Below, in pieces: positions 36,682 to 46,358 of a stretch of DNA of 64,000 bases. The notes beneath the pieces were generated by a model. The model did no database searches, was not told the origin of the DNA, and worked only from the letters and a program-made list of their open reading frames with translations. Source of the DNA: Puffinus mauretanicus (taxonomy: Eukaryota; Chordata; Aves; Procellariiformes; Procellariidae); the NCBI GenBank assembly GCA_023333565.1, contig JAJKFH010003762.1, forward strand, positions 2,108,001 to 2,172,000, read 5' to 3'. The first letter of the stretch is position 1. Every line of letters starts with the position of its first letter. The position numbers and the translations under genes are program-made.

Positions 36682-36993
36682 ATGATGATGTCCCTGAGCA
36701 GCAAGCAGCCCTTCGGCCTCCCCCACGGCGGCGGCGGCGGCGGCGGCCTCCACGAAACCAAGTACTCGGCCCTGCACACCGCCTCGCCCTGCCCCTCCGC
36801 CGGCGCCACCGCCCCCGCCGCCAGCTCCCCCAGCAGCACCGGCACCGGCGGCTCCGCCGGACGCGGCTCCGGCTCCGGCCCCGGCTCCGGCTCCGGCAGC
36901 GGCGGCTCCGGCTCCGGCTCCGGCTCGGGCTCCGGCCCCGGCGGCGGCGGCGCCGCGGAGGCGATGCGGCGGGCCTGCCTGCCCGCCCCTCCG
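36682..36993 (+). CDS. POU4F2: POU4F2 (BRN3B) coding exon 1
   Basis: Encodes residues 1-104 of the class IV POU transcription factor POU4F2, which acts in the nucleus to specify and maintain retinal ganglion cells and other sensory neurons. It starts MMMSLSSKQPF at the first of three consecutive ATGs, with A at -3. It continues through a Gly run (16-22), HETKYSALHTASP, an Ala/Ser/Thr-rich segment and a long Gly/Ser/Pro low-complexity tract (about 54-90), and ends EAMRRACLPAPP. The Gly/Ser-rich N-terminus and the RRACLP motif distinguish POU4F2 from POU4F1, whose N-terminus is short and lacks that tract. It ends in phase 0 at a GTAGGTG donor (36994). The Gly/Ser tract appears longer and more regular than the human one as I remember it. 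Confidence 0.95.
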
Positions 36994-37421
36994 GTAGGTG
37001 CCCGCCGCCCGCCGCCCCGCTTTAAGGGGAGCCCCTCGGCGGCCCCCCGGATCCGCCTGATGATTTTTTCATGGCCGCGCAGCAAATCACCCGGCGCCGC
37101 CGGGCGCTCGCCCAACTTATGCATGCGGCGGCTCTTGCCGCCCGTATTAATTTTTATGACCTGGGATGCTGCGTGCGGCTGGTGCGTGTGTCCGTCCGTC
37201 CGTCCGCCCGCCCGCCCGCCGCTGGCTGCCTCTGTGCGAGCGGCTGCGCGCCGCGCCCGCTCCCTCGCCCCGCTCGCTCCCTCTTCTCCTCTCCCCCCCA
37301 CCCCCCCCTTCTCCAGGATTTCTCTTTTAACATGCTGGGAAGGTTTTAGTGGCACGGCGGAGTGCGCGGGGAGGCGAATTCCCTGCTGAGCGTTATGTGT
37401 GCCTTCTATTTGCAATTGCAG
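36994..37421 (+). other. POU4F2: POU4F2 intron
   Basis: A 428-bp GT-AG intron in phase 0, GC-rich, with a (GTCC)n-like CCGTCCGTCCGTCCG run near 37192-37206. The used acceptor is TTGCAATTGCAG ending at 37421, fixed by homology (PP joined to SNIFGG). A much stronger-looking polypyrimidine tract with CTCCAG ends at 37316. The last 72 bases before the acceptor remain open in the exon 2 frame and contain an ATG at 37395. Confidence 0.93.
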
Positions 37422-38363
37422 AGCAATATATTCGGCGGTCTGGACGAGAGCCTGCTGGCCCGCGCCGAAGCCCTGGCAGCGGTGGACATCGTCTCCCCGA
37501 GCAAGAGCCACCACCACCACCCGCCGCACCACAGCCCCTTCAAGCCGGACGCCACCTACCACACCATGAACACCATCCCCTGCACCTCGGCCGCCTCCTC
37601 CTCTTCGGTGCCCATCTCCCACCCGTCCGCCCTGTCGGGCACCCACCACCACCATCACCACCACCACCACCACCACCACCAGCCCCACCAGGCGCTGGAG
37701 GGGGAACTCTTGGAGCACCTGACGCCGGGGCTGGCGCTGGGGGCCATGGCGGCCCCCGACGGCGCCGTGGTCTCCACGCCGGGCCACGCTCCCCACATGG
37801 CCGGCATGAACCCCATGCACCCGGCGGCGCTGGGCATGGCCCACGCCCACGGGCTGCCGGCCCACATGGGCTGCATGAGCGACGTGGACGCCGACCCCCG
37901 CGACTTGGAGGCCTTCGCCGAGCGCTTCAAGCAGCGCCGCATCAAGCTGGGGGTGACCCAGGCCGACGTGGGCTCGGCGCTGGCCAACCTGAAGATCCCG
38001 GGGGTGGGCTCCCTCAGCCAGAGCACCATCTGCCGCTTCGAGTCCCTCACCCTCTCCCACAACAACATGATCGCCCTCAAGCCCATCCTGCAGGCCTGGC
38101 TGGAGGAGGCCGAGAAGTCCCACCGCGAGAAGCTGGCCAAGCCCGAGCTCTTCAGCGGCGCGGAGAAGAAGCGCAAGCGGACCTCCATCGCTGCCCCCGA
38201 GAAGCGCTCGCTGGAGGCCTACTTCGCCCTCCAGCCCCGGCCCTCCTCCGAGAAGATCGCCGCCATCGCCGAGAAGCTGGACCTCAAGAAGAACGTGGTC
38301 CGCGTCTGGTTCTGCAACCAGCGCCAGAAGCAGAAGCGCATGAAGTACTCGGCCGGCATCTGA
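37422..38363 (+). CDS. POU4F2: POU4F2 (BRN3B) coding exon 2, POU domain
   Basis: Encodes residues 105-417 and the stop. In order: the POU-IV box (SNIFGGLDESLLARAEALAA, 105-124, continuing VDI); a His-rich segment (SHHHHPPHHSPFKPD); a Ser-rich activation region; a run of 12 His (179-190); an Ala/Met/His-rich linker; the POU-specific domain (about 260-337, with GVTQADVGSALANLK and SQSTICRFESLTLS); a basic linker; and the POU homeodomain (355-414) with recognition helix VVRVWFCNQRQKQKR. The C-terminus MKYSAGI is the family end. Total length of 417 compares with about 409 in human. SNIFGGLDES (not SNLFASLDET as in POU4F1) and the SHHHHPPHH segment identify the F2 paralogue, and linkage to SLC10A7 agrees. 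The exon is intact with no missing DNA-contact residue visible; it differs from human at scattered linker sites such as AKPELFSG. Confidence 0.97.
   Translation, partial: SNIFGGLDESLLARAEALAAVDIVSPSKSHHHHPPHHSPFKPDATYHTMNTIPCTSAASSSSVPISHPSALSGTHHHHHHHHHHHHQPHQALEGELLEHLTPGLALGAMAAPDGAVVSTPGHAPHMAGMNPMHPAALGMAHAHGLPAHMGCMSDVDADPRDLEAFAERFKQRRIKLGVTQADVGSALANLKIPGVGSLSQSTICRFESLTLSHNNMIALKPILQAWLEEAEKSHREKLAKPELFSGAEKKRKRTSIAAPEKRSLEAYFALQPRPSSEKIAAIAEKLDLKKNVVRVWFCNQRQKQKRMKYSAGI
37632..37681 (+). repeat. POU4F2: CAC/CAT repeat encoding the POU4F2 His tract
   Basis: A near-pure CAC run with one CAT codon encodes 12 consecutive His residues (179-190), followed by QPHQ. His tracts at this place are a known POU4F2 feature and have been linked to nuclear-speckle targeting in other proteins. 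Length polymorphism is likely. Confidence 0.85.
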
Positions 38364-39454
38364 GCCGGCAGCGGAGGAGAATCAACAGCATCATCATCGT
38401 CATCAACATTAAAAAAAAAAAAAAATTAAATAAACAACAACAACAAAAAAAAAAGGAAAGGAGGAAAAAAAAACCAAAACACCCCACCGCCCCCAGTCCA
38501 CCCCACCGCCCGCCCCGCGCCCAACTTTGGGGGGAACTTCCCCGCGGAGCCGCCGCCCGGACCCGCCCCGGCAAGTACCGCTGGTTTTTATTCTTAACAG
38601 ACCTCGCCTGGGTGCAAGCGCGAAAGGTGCCCTTCTCAGCGGCGTGTCCGCAATGTCATGGTTTTCTCGGGACCCAAACTTGAATCTAGAGTTGAGGCTT
38701 CCGCCGCGAGAGACGTCTCAAAAGTATTTTGATTTAAATAATAATAATAATAGTAATAATGATTTAAAAAAAAAAACAGATGGCAGGTTTTTCTGCATTT
38801 ACACTGCGTATTATAAATATATAAATATATATATATTTTTACTGTGGTTATTATCCTTTTCCTTCTCTGAAGTTATAACGCTTAGGGAAAGAGCTGATCC
38901 TGCTGTGTTCACTGGTCTTCAAAAGCTATTATTAGATTACTGCCAAACAACCCCTTGTAAATTATTAATTTATCTCTCTAGCAACTTCATTTTGTGCTCA
39001 TTCTAATTAATTACACCTCTTTAATCTAAGTCTTGATAAAAGTTAAAAAAAAAGGATAGTGAGAATCAAATATTTTGTGTTGGTAGGATTTATGAACGTG
39101 AGCTTTTCTCTTCTTCTGAACGTCCCTTTTGGCCATCTGTAAATTGTCACCTGAACCTAAGGTATATTTCTCTGGCGAGTATTCTTATTCGTACGGCGTC
39201 GGCACCCTATAGTAGATGTCCTACATTATTTGTGTAGCCTGATTCACTGTCCGAGGTATTTGTTTACCGCGTTACATATTTAATGGGGATTCCCATATTG
39301 TCCCCACCACACGCTGCTCCCGAAGCGAGGAAGGACGTGGCCGCGTAGGTGACAGCGTGGGGGGGGAGTTCGTCGCTTCGGGTTTCTTGCCAGCACAATA
39401 TTCCTCTTTCTCGATTTCAAAGCTGTATCGCGACGGTGTTCAGACCGGCTCGGT

Positions 39455-39516
39455 TATTTATCTATCTATCTGTCTATCTACCTATCCGATTGCTTATTTA
39501 TTTATTTATTTATTTG
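39455..39516. repeat. TCTA and TTTA microsatellites in POU4F2 3' UTR
   Basis: An imperfect (TCTA)n run at about 39459-39486 is followed by (TTTA)n at about 39493-39516. Both are in the transcribed 3' UTR and are likely polymorphic. Confidence 0.8.
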
Positions 39517-39928
39517 GTCGGTCGGTTATTTATTACCTTTAATTGCAATACTTTTCCACGGAGGAAAGTCCCTTTTGGAGGTCTGTTTGTAGAAAAGCCA
39601 AATTTAAATTTGTAGGAAAGGGAGCGAGCGAGCGAGGCTGCACTGCTTGTGAATTCACAAATGGTTTGGTACATTTCTTTTGGAACAACAACAATAAAAT
39701 GAGGGTACTCGGTTGGGTACCTGTATGTATTGTAAATATTTCATTGGCGTTGACGCACATATAGATATATTCTTACAGATTCCGCTGTATCGCTGTTCTA
39801 TCCGAGACTGTTTGAAGTCTTAAGTTCTGTACATGACCCGATTTCGTTCGTTTTTTTTTGTTTAATAGGAGGTTTATTTATTCTAGTAATGTACTAAGTT
39901 ATTTTTAAATGTTGTTAAATCGTCTTTC

Positions 39929-39934
39929 ATTAAA
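39929..39934 (+). terminator. POU4F2: Likely POU4F2 polyadenylation signal (ATTAAA)
   Basis: The hexamer ATTAAA lies at the end of the AT-rich 3' UTR. An A-run follows and then T-rich/GT-containing sequence (ttttaacgttttattgg) that could act as the downstream element. An AATAAA at 39693-39698 is the main alternative. Confidence 0.5.
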
Positions 39935-39989
39935 AAAAAAGAAAAAAGGATTTTAACGTTTTATTGGCAAAGCGCGTTTGCTGCTTCTT

Positions 39990-41170
39990 CTTTTCCACCG
40001 CAAGCCTCTGCCCGGGCTCCACGCCGCCCCCGGCCCGCGGGATTCGCTCCAACCCCGCGGCGAGGCGAGGGTTTCGCGCCCCCCTGCCCACCCGCGCCGC
40101 GTTGCCCGGCCTGCGGCGGCGTCTCGGGGGGGGCCGGCTGCCCGGCGGGGGCGGCAGGGTGCCGGCGCTGCGGGCGGCAGCACCACGGACAGCTCCGCTC
40201 CGCGCCCCGCCCGCCCGGCGGCTGTCGTGGGTGACCGTGTGCGTGGCTGTGATTGTGCGGGGTGGGTGGGGGGGTGCCCCCGCCGAGGCCCCGCTACCCG
40301 ACCCGCTCTGCCTCCCGGCGCGGGGGAGTCAAAGGTGCCACGCACGCACACGCGCAAAAAAAAAAAAATTAAAAAACAAAAAAAGGAAGAAAAAAAGTAA
40401 TTTCCCCGCTCACAAAAGCCGGGGAAACCCGACGGCGGCGGGCAGGGAGGGGGAGAGGAGATGATACACGAACGGCTATTAAATATTCATATTTCCGCCC
40501 AGCCACCAGCTCCAGCTGCATCTTCAAAGCCGCCCGGGCACTCCGAGGGTGCCGGCCTGCTGGCACGGCCGGGGCGGTGGCTCCGCGGGCGCGGAGGGGC
40601 GCGGAGGCAGCGCCTCGTCCCACCCGGCCCGGCCGGCACAGGCGGCCCGCCCCGCCCCGGCCCTCCGCGGCCCCGGCACGGCCAGCGCCTGTCGCTGTCG
40701 TTACCGTCATTGCTACCGCAACGGTACTGTGCAATCCCGCGGGCGCGCAGCGCGGCTTGGCTTCTCCTTCAGCCGCTGCCTGGGCCGCAGGCACGGGGCG
40801 GCAATTTGGGAAGGGGTGGCGCTGTCCTTGCGCGGAGCCTGCGCGCCCCTGCGCGCCCCGCCGACGGGGCAACGGCCGGGGCTGCGCCCCCCGCCGAGAC
40901 CTCCCCCCGGCGTGGGCAGCGGGGGAAAAATGCCTCCCTGCCCTCCCCGCCGCGGGCTGGTCTGCCGCGCAACCTCCGCGGGCGCGGGGGTCGTTTTAAA
41001 GGGTGAGGGGGGGCAGAAAGGGAGCGGAAAGCGGCGGGTCGGGGGGCCGGGGCGAGCCGGCCCGGCGGGAGCAGGGGCCAGTCGGACCCCTGAAAGCAGC
41101 AGAGAGCCCCCCAAAACTGTCAGCGGGCGCAGGCAGCAGGCGGCGAAGAGCCCCTGAACTGCCGCTTCGC
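39990..41170. promoter_or_regulatory. CpG island just downstream of POU4F2
   Basis: A GC-rich block starts immediately after the proposed POU4F2 polyadenylation site. It is interrupted by an A-rich tract (40357-40398) and an AT-rich insert with TATTAAATATTCATATTT near 40476-40495. I see no gene here. It may be part of a Polycomb-type domain or the promoter of a non-coding transcript. Long open frames on both strands are compositional. Confidence 0.5.
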
Positions 41171-41520
41171 CCTCTTAAATGAGCCATTCACTTAAAGGCT
41201 ATTACGGGCGAATTAATAAATTACACAGCGAATTATTAAATCCAGATAATTACAAGGAATAAGTAAGTAATCATTAGTTATCTCAGCTAATTACTGTGGG
41301 TCAGAGCGAGCGAGAATGTGAAATCCTCCTCGGGAATTGAAATTAACTTTGCACAGTGAGTCTCTCTGCTTGACATCCCCAGTCTGTAGGCACATGGCAG
41401 CTCCCCTGTGAGCTCGGCTTTCTATTTAACTTGGAGAGAATGGAAATAAAATTAAGTGGCGATGTGATAATAGGAAGCTGCTTAGAAAGCAAACGCGGTG
41501 GGTTTTATTTTTTACCTTTT
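41170..41520. promoter_or_regulatory. Candidate conserved regulatory block 3' of POU4F2
   Basis: A sharply AT-rich, non-repetitive stretch between CpG islands. It is packed with homeodomain cores (GAATTAATAAATTAC, GAATTATTAAAT, GATAATTAC, AATCATTAG, GCTAATTAC) and has no open frame. The pattern is typical of conserved developmental enhancers, but conservation is not tested. Confidence 0.4.
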
Positions 41521-41979
41521 ACTGCCTGGAGATAGACTGCTCTCTAGTTTCCCAAATTAAAAACCCGGGGCAGTTAGTAGGCTTCTCCCCATACCTGCCT
41601 GTCCCACACATGCAGATTATTAACAAACGAAAAGGCACGAAAGGGCTGGGGCGGGGGCGCAGAGGCCCCCGGACTCCGAGAGACCCGGGGCGGGCGCCCG
41701 GGCAGCCCCTCTGCTGCCGCTCGGCACCGCTGCCCGGGCCGGGAAGGTCTGAGGCACCGGCGCGCTTTGTTTTGGGAGACAATAAGCTGCCGAGCCCTAA
41801 TGAGGGTCCCTGTCTCTTCCGCTGACCTTTCGCCAGATCTCTCCAAGAGCTAATGTCCGCCCCCCCAACACCCATCCATAACATCACTTCCCGGCTTTCC
41901 TTCACGTGCATCTTTTGTAAACAGCAGATCTATAGGTGGAGACGCTCACGCTGCCCTCGCCGGGCTTTGCCCGCATTAA

Positions 41980-42000
41980 AACAACAACAACAACAACAAC
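41980..42000 (+). repeat. Short CAA microsatellite
   Basis: Seven tandem AAC units. No gene context. Confidence 0.8.
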
Positions 42001-42039
42001 TGCTGTGCGTGCACGGCGAGGAAAAAGATCTAGGCTTCT

Positions 42040-42260
42040 TTGCCTTTATCAATTGCAATTAGGTGGACAGTCTTCCCCCTCTTCCCTTGCTTCAGTCTGG
42101 GATGATAATTAAAATTTAATGAAGCCTGGGAGTAGCAGAGCTCTGTCTGGGGACTGTGGAATAGAATATTTTAACTGTACATTTACACCAAGTGTCTGGC
42201 TTCAAAGACGTGACTGCTTTTAATCTCGAATTAGAAAACCACAGACCTGAAATTAAATAT
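42040..42260. promoter_or_regulatory. Candidate conserved regulatory block
   Basis: AT-rich unique sequence between islands, with ATCAATTGCAATTAGG, GATAATTAAAATTTAATG and GAATTAGAAAACC. It resembles the other AT-rich blocks around POU4F2. The evidence is composition and motif density only. Confidence 0.3.
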
Positions 42261-42469
42261 TAGCCACCCTCGGCTCCCCTTCCTTCCCGCCACACTGTCA
42301 CGCCTGTGTTTGCCTGCCTTGCCCCACGACACGCACACACCCACGTCTCGGGTCTCCAATTACACTCGCGTTAATAATAGATGGCTTTGATAGGGTGCGG
42401 ATTTTTCCCTTTCCTTTTTTTTTTTTTTTTAAATAGGGTTAATGCAATATTAATTGCTCGTAGATGCTA

Positions 42470-43930
42470 TAAGAATGCGCCGCGTTTTTCCAGGAACAAA
42501 TCGATGGATCGGGGCAGCGAGCGCGGAGCAGGAGGCGCAGCCCCGGGGCCGCCCGGGTGAGTACGGCCGCCGGCGAGGCTCTCCGCGCCCGCGCAACTCC
42601 CGCGCCCCGTCCCGCCCCGGCGGGGCCGAACCCGGCGGGTGGCAGCGCGTCCCGGCCCGCGGCTCGCTCCACGGGGCGGCGCGGGGAAGGATGGGGGGGG
42701 TCGCCGTTTTTTCTCCCAAAATCCCCTCTCGGGGGGGGGGTGGAGGGCTGCTGGTCCGGGGGGGAGGGGGCGGCCCCCGGCCGGCGGGACCGCTTCAGCG
42801 CGGCGATGGCAGACCCCAGCAGCCGCCCTGCTCCCAGGGAAGCCCGGTTGGTTGACGGTCCCGGCGCGGTAACCGGGAGGGGAGGACGGGGAGACAACAG
42901 TCCCCTCCCTCCCCCGCTTTGTTGTTATGGTTATTTTGGCAGGTGAGACCCCCGGGCCCTCCCGGAGGAGGGAGCCCGGAGCCCGGCGGCGCAGGAGGGG
43001 AACCTGCCCCGCGGCTGCGGCTCGGCGCGCCCCGCAAAGGTAAATGCGGTTTTTGGAGGGAGGAGGACACCCCGCAAGTAAGCGGGGTGGGGAGGAGAGA
43101 AAAATAATCCCAAGCCACCAGCCAAAAAATCCCCAAGAAAGCTCCGCGGGTCCCCACAGGCAGCCGGGACCCCCTTCCCGGGGCGGGGGCGATGCTGACC
43201 CGCTCACACGGTGCAGGGGCACCCCGGAGGCCGGGCAGGGCCGGGGGCTGCCGCCGGCTCCCGGGCAGGGCCGGCCTGCGGGCGGGCAGGAGCCGCGGCC
43301 GCTGTGCTGGGGTGGGTGACGCCGTCCCTGTCCCGGGGCCGGGCCCACAGCTGGCAGTTGTTGCCAAAAAAATTAAAAGCAAGAAAAAAACCCAAAAACC
43401 AACAAATCGACAACCTGCCCTAAAACTCAACAAAACCCCCACACCGTAACAACGGAGGAAGAAAAAAGGTGCTTGCAGCAGCGCCGGGCGGCAGCTGGGA
43501 CAGCCCCGGGAGCGTGCGTGTGTGTGCAGGAGCCGGCTCCGCAGCTGGGCCCCCGCCTCGGCCCTGCTCCCGCCCCAGCCCTCGGCGGCCGCGGAGCCCG
43601 CGGGGCGCAGCGCTGCCCGGCCGGGGCGGGCTGGGCCGGCCCCAACTCCCGCCGGCGTTTGGCACCGTCCTCCCCGGCGGGCACAGCCGCCCCCTCCCCT
43701 CCGCAACCAGCCCCGGAGCGGGACGAGCCTTCGGCCTTCTCCTCCTCCTCCTCCCCTCGCAGCAAATCCGCTTGGCCGCCGGGCGCCGGGGGGGGCGGGA
43801 GGGGGGCAGGAACAGGCGGAGCGCCCCGCGCAGCCCCGCGGTGTTTCCGCGGCGGGCGGGGCCGGGGGCTGCGCGCCCCGTCCGGCTGCGGCACCGCTCC
43901 CCAGCGCGGCGGGGCTCGGCTCGGCTCGCC
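42470..43930. promoter_or_regulatory. CpG island 3' of POU4F2
   Basis: A long GC- and CpG-rich block about 4-5.5 kb beyond the POU4F2 stop, with an A-rich insert at about 43363-43445. No exon, known protein or RNA is recognisable; open frames up to 303 codons on the minus strand are low-complexity and compositional. Confidence 0.5.
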
Positions 43931-44160
43931 TCCCCGTTTATACAGAACAGGATCATTTACATAAAGTCCTTAAGGCAAATAACTGTTGGGGCTCTAATTT
44001 ATATCTGATCGAAAATTAGCCGTCATTATGCGCTCCATTAGCAGCGTCTTTAATGTGCTTCTAAGCACCATTTGTCAAGCGGCTTGTTAATATCCTTCAA
44101 GTCTTTAAAGTTGAGAGCTCATTAAAGAGTGCGCTCTGTTATTGATGTAATTTAGATGAG
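43930..44160. promoter_or_regulatory. Candidate regulatory block with a Brn3-like site
   Basis: An AT-rich unique block sits between two CpG-rich stretches. It contains GCTCATTAAA at 44117-44126, a near match to the published Brn3 consensus (A/G)CTCATTAA(T/C). Other homeodomain-like sequences include GAAAATTAGC, CTCCATTAGC and CATTTACATAAAG. This would fit an autoregulatory or cross-regulatory POU4 element 5.6 kb downstream of the POU4F2 stop. That role is inference. Confidence 0.4.
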
Positions 44161-45010
44161 TTTGGAAGAGCAAGTGCGCCGCGGACAACCTGGAGCAGCG
44201 GGGAGCGGCTGGGGCTCCCCCCGGGGCTGCGGCAGCGGCACCCCGGCGCGACGGCCCCTCACCGTGGCGCCGGACCTTGGCCCGGGGCTCGCCTCCGTGC
44301 TCGGGCTGGGGCGCGGGGGATGCCCCGGCAGCGGGGGGGCGGGGGGGACCTCTTTTGGCTGAAGCGGAGTAAACCCTCTTAATGATGTGCAGACACGATT
44401 CCGCCGTCTCTCCCCCACTCCATCGGAAGAGCATAAAGGCCAATAAATTACCTCCGCTGCTTATCTGGCAGAAAATCCATCTATTCTGTCGTTTTTTTTC
44501 CTCCGCTGGTGCAGATCGCGTTGGCGCAACACGACGAAGCCGCCCCATGAGGGCGGGCTGCCGGGGAGCCCCCCGCCGCCCCCCCCGGGCTCCCTCGGCC
44601 CTCCGCGGCGACGGGTCCCGGCCGCCTCCGGAGACCCGCTGCGGCCCTCCCCGCCCGAAATCCCGCTGCTGCAGGCCAGGCGGTGAGGGGGAAGTCCCGG
44701 CTGAGCTGTGCGTGCCCCCCTCCCGCGGGCGGTGCGGAGCGGAGCGCGGCGGGGGCTGGCGGGGAGGGTCCTCCCCTGCGCCGCCGTCCCCGGGCTTCCC
44801 CCGGGCGAAAGCAATAAAGCGGGTAATTAGATTGCTAAAGACGGATGTAAATAACGGGGAGGAGGTGGCGGTGACAGCCGTGCGGCGGGGCCGGCGCCCC
44901 CCCGGGCAAGGGACACGGAGCCCCGCAGCGCCCGCCCCGAGGCCCCGGGGAGGGGCGCCCGCTGCCCCGGCGGCACTCGGGCCGCGGTGGGGTGGGCACC
45001 GGCAATCCCC
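44160..45010. promoter_or_regulatory. CpG island with AT-rich inserts
   Basis: The last member of the island chain around POU4F2. AT-rich inserts at about 44370-44490 (CTTAATGATG, CCAATAAATTACC) and 44808-44860 (GGTAATTAGATTGC) carry homeodomain-type cores. No gene is recognised. Confidence 0.45.
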
Positions 45011-46220
45011 CCTGCAGGAGGGGACTCTCACAACGCATCAGAAATGCCCCTTTGCCCCCAGAACCCCCTCCAGAGCGTACGGGTGAGGGGCCAGGGCGGG
45101 AGGGGGTGGGGGGTGCAGGTGTCAGCAGCCTTTCGCACCCCGCTGCAGCCCGGCAAACCCTGGCACAAACGCCCCCGCAGAGGCTCTAACCGGCTTTCCG
45201 CACAGGCCTGTGTCAAAGGGGTATTTACCTCACCGCACGGTCCCAGGGACACACTGACACCCGTGGGAACATTTATCTCCTCTCCAGCCAGGAGTGCGGT
45301 GTGTAAGCAGCCGCGCGGCCTCATCCAGCCCTCCCCACCTTTTGGGCAGCGAGCCCGGGGGGCGGGAGGGCATCTGTACAACCCTGGCCTCTACACGAGA
45401 GAAGTGCTGGACACATCTGCTGCAGATTGCAGGGTCATCGCCAGCAACGTGAGCCCCAGTAACAACTGCTGCTATACTGGTCCCAGATGCTCTCTGCGCA
45501 GAGGAAGAGGAAAATACCTTCAGGATGGCGAGCGAAAGCATCATCCCAGGTAAGCAAACACGAGGCACAAAGAGCCACCAGAAGGCCCGAGGATGGCGCG
45601 TTGGATCGTATTTGCAGATGTGCTCATAGTTATCGCCACCAGGAACATACAGGGCATGTAGCATAGTGGCACGTTGCCATGCACGTGGCTGGCATGTGTT
45701 TTCCTTGTCCATTTGCACATGGCATTTGGGGATCGAGTCCTCTCAGGGTGCGTGTGGGCGCATGTGCGCGGCCTGCTGGATTTGGGAAGGGCTCATTGCA
45801 TGGTGGAAAGCCCTTTCTTACCCATCTGCTCACTCGAAACCCTCGTAGCTTTTCTCTTGCCTGTGGCACCACATTATTTTGGAGGGAAAGCTGTGGAAGT
45901 GGGTGGGATAAACTTAACACTGATAACATACAGTTTTTTGGGGGGCATTTTACTTTGTCTGTATTTAACAAAGCCATCAAAAACCATTGCGTCAAACATA
46001 GCTGGGCAAGTCAGCCCATGCCAGATGTGGAAGGAAAGCCATGGAAAAGTCTCGTGCAATTTTATCGCAGCAGTGGTTACAGCTTTTAAGCAAGTGAAAA
46101 GCGGCTCAATTTCTTACCTTATTTCATGGGCAGAAACAGTGGGTGTGCAGCAGTGAATGAGCCGTGTACAGGTCCCATTCCCACCCCAGTAATGGCTGTG
46201 ACTCTTGTGGGGGGGCTTCT

Positions 46221-46261
46221 GGCAGCGACATGTGTGGCAGCGACATGCATGGCAGCGCCCG
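46221..46261. repeat. 15-bp tandem repeat
   Basis: Two full copies of GGCAGCGACATGTGT-like units (46221-46235, 46236-46250) are followed by a partial third. No function is apparent. Confidence 0.75.
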
Positions 46262-46358
46262 CCAGGCAGCAGCAATGAAGCCCAACGAGCCAAAGAAGGA
46301 TTCGATGAGGAGGGCCTGTGCAAACCTTAACATAATAAAAGCCTCCATCCCACAGGTG

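Larger units (their letters stand above)
38364..39955 (+). other. POU4F2: POU4F2 3' UTR
   Basis: About 1.6 kb of AT-rich sequence follows the stop codon, similar in length to the mammalian 3' UTR as I remember it. It begins with A-rich simple sequence (38410-38475). It contains a TGTAAATA Pumilio-type element at 39731-39738, TA-rich sequence at 38810-38840 and TCTA/TTTA microsatellites. Polyadenylation signals are AATAAA at 38429-38434 (very early), AATAAA at 39693-39698 and ATTAAA at 39929-39934. I favour the last because GC-rich unrelated sequence starts directly after it. Confidence 0.6.

Noticed and set aside
36051..38123. A 690-codon open frame on the minus strand spanning both POU4F2 exons and the intron
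   Set aside because: It is antisense to a conserved gene in very GC-rich DNA with few stop codons. Its translation is low-complexity (Arg/Pro/Gly/His) and mirrors the sense codon bias.
36682..38363. POU4F1 or POU4F3 instead of POU4F2
   Set aside because: SNIFGGLDES, the SHHHHPPHH segment, the long Gly/Ser N-terminus and linkage to SLC10A7 all favour POU4F2.
40369..45031. Open frames up to 308 codons in the 3' CpG islands
   Set aside because: No domain, homology or splice evidence; all fall in GC-rich DNA and often overlap antisense frames of similar length.
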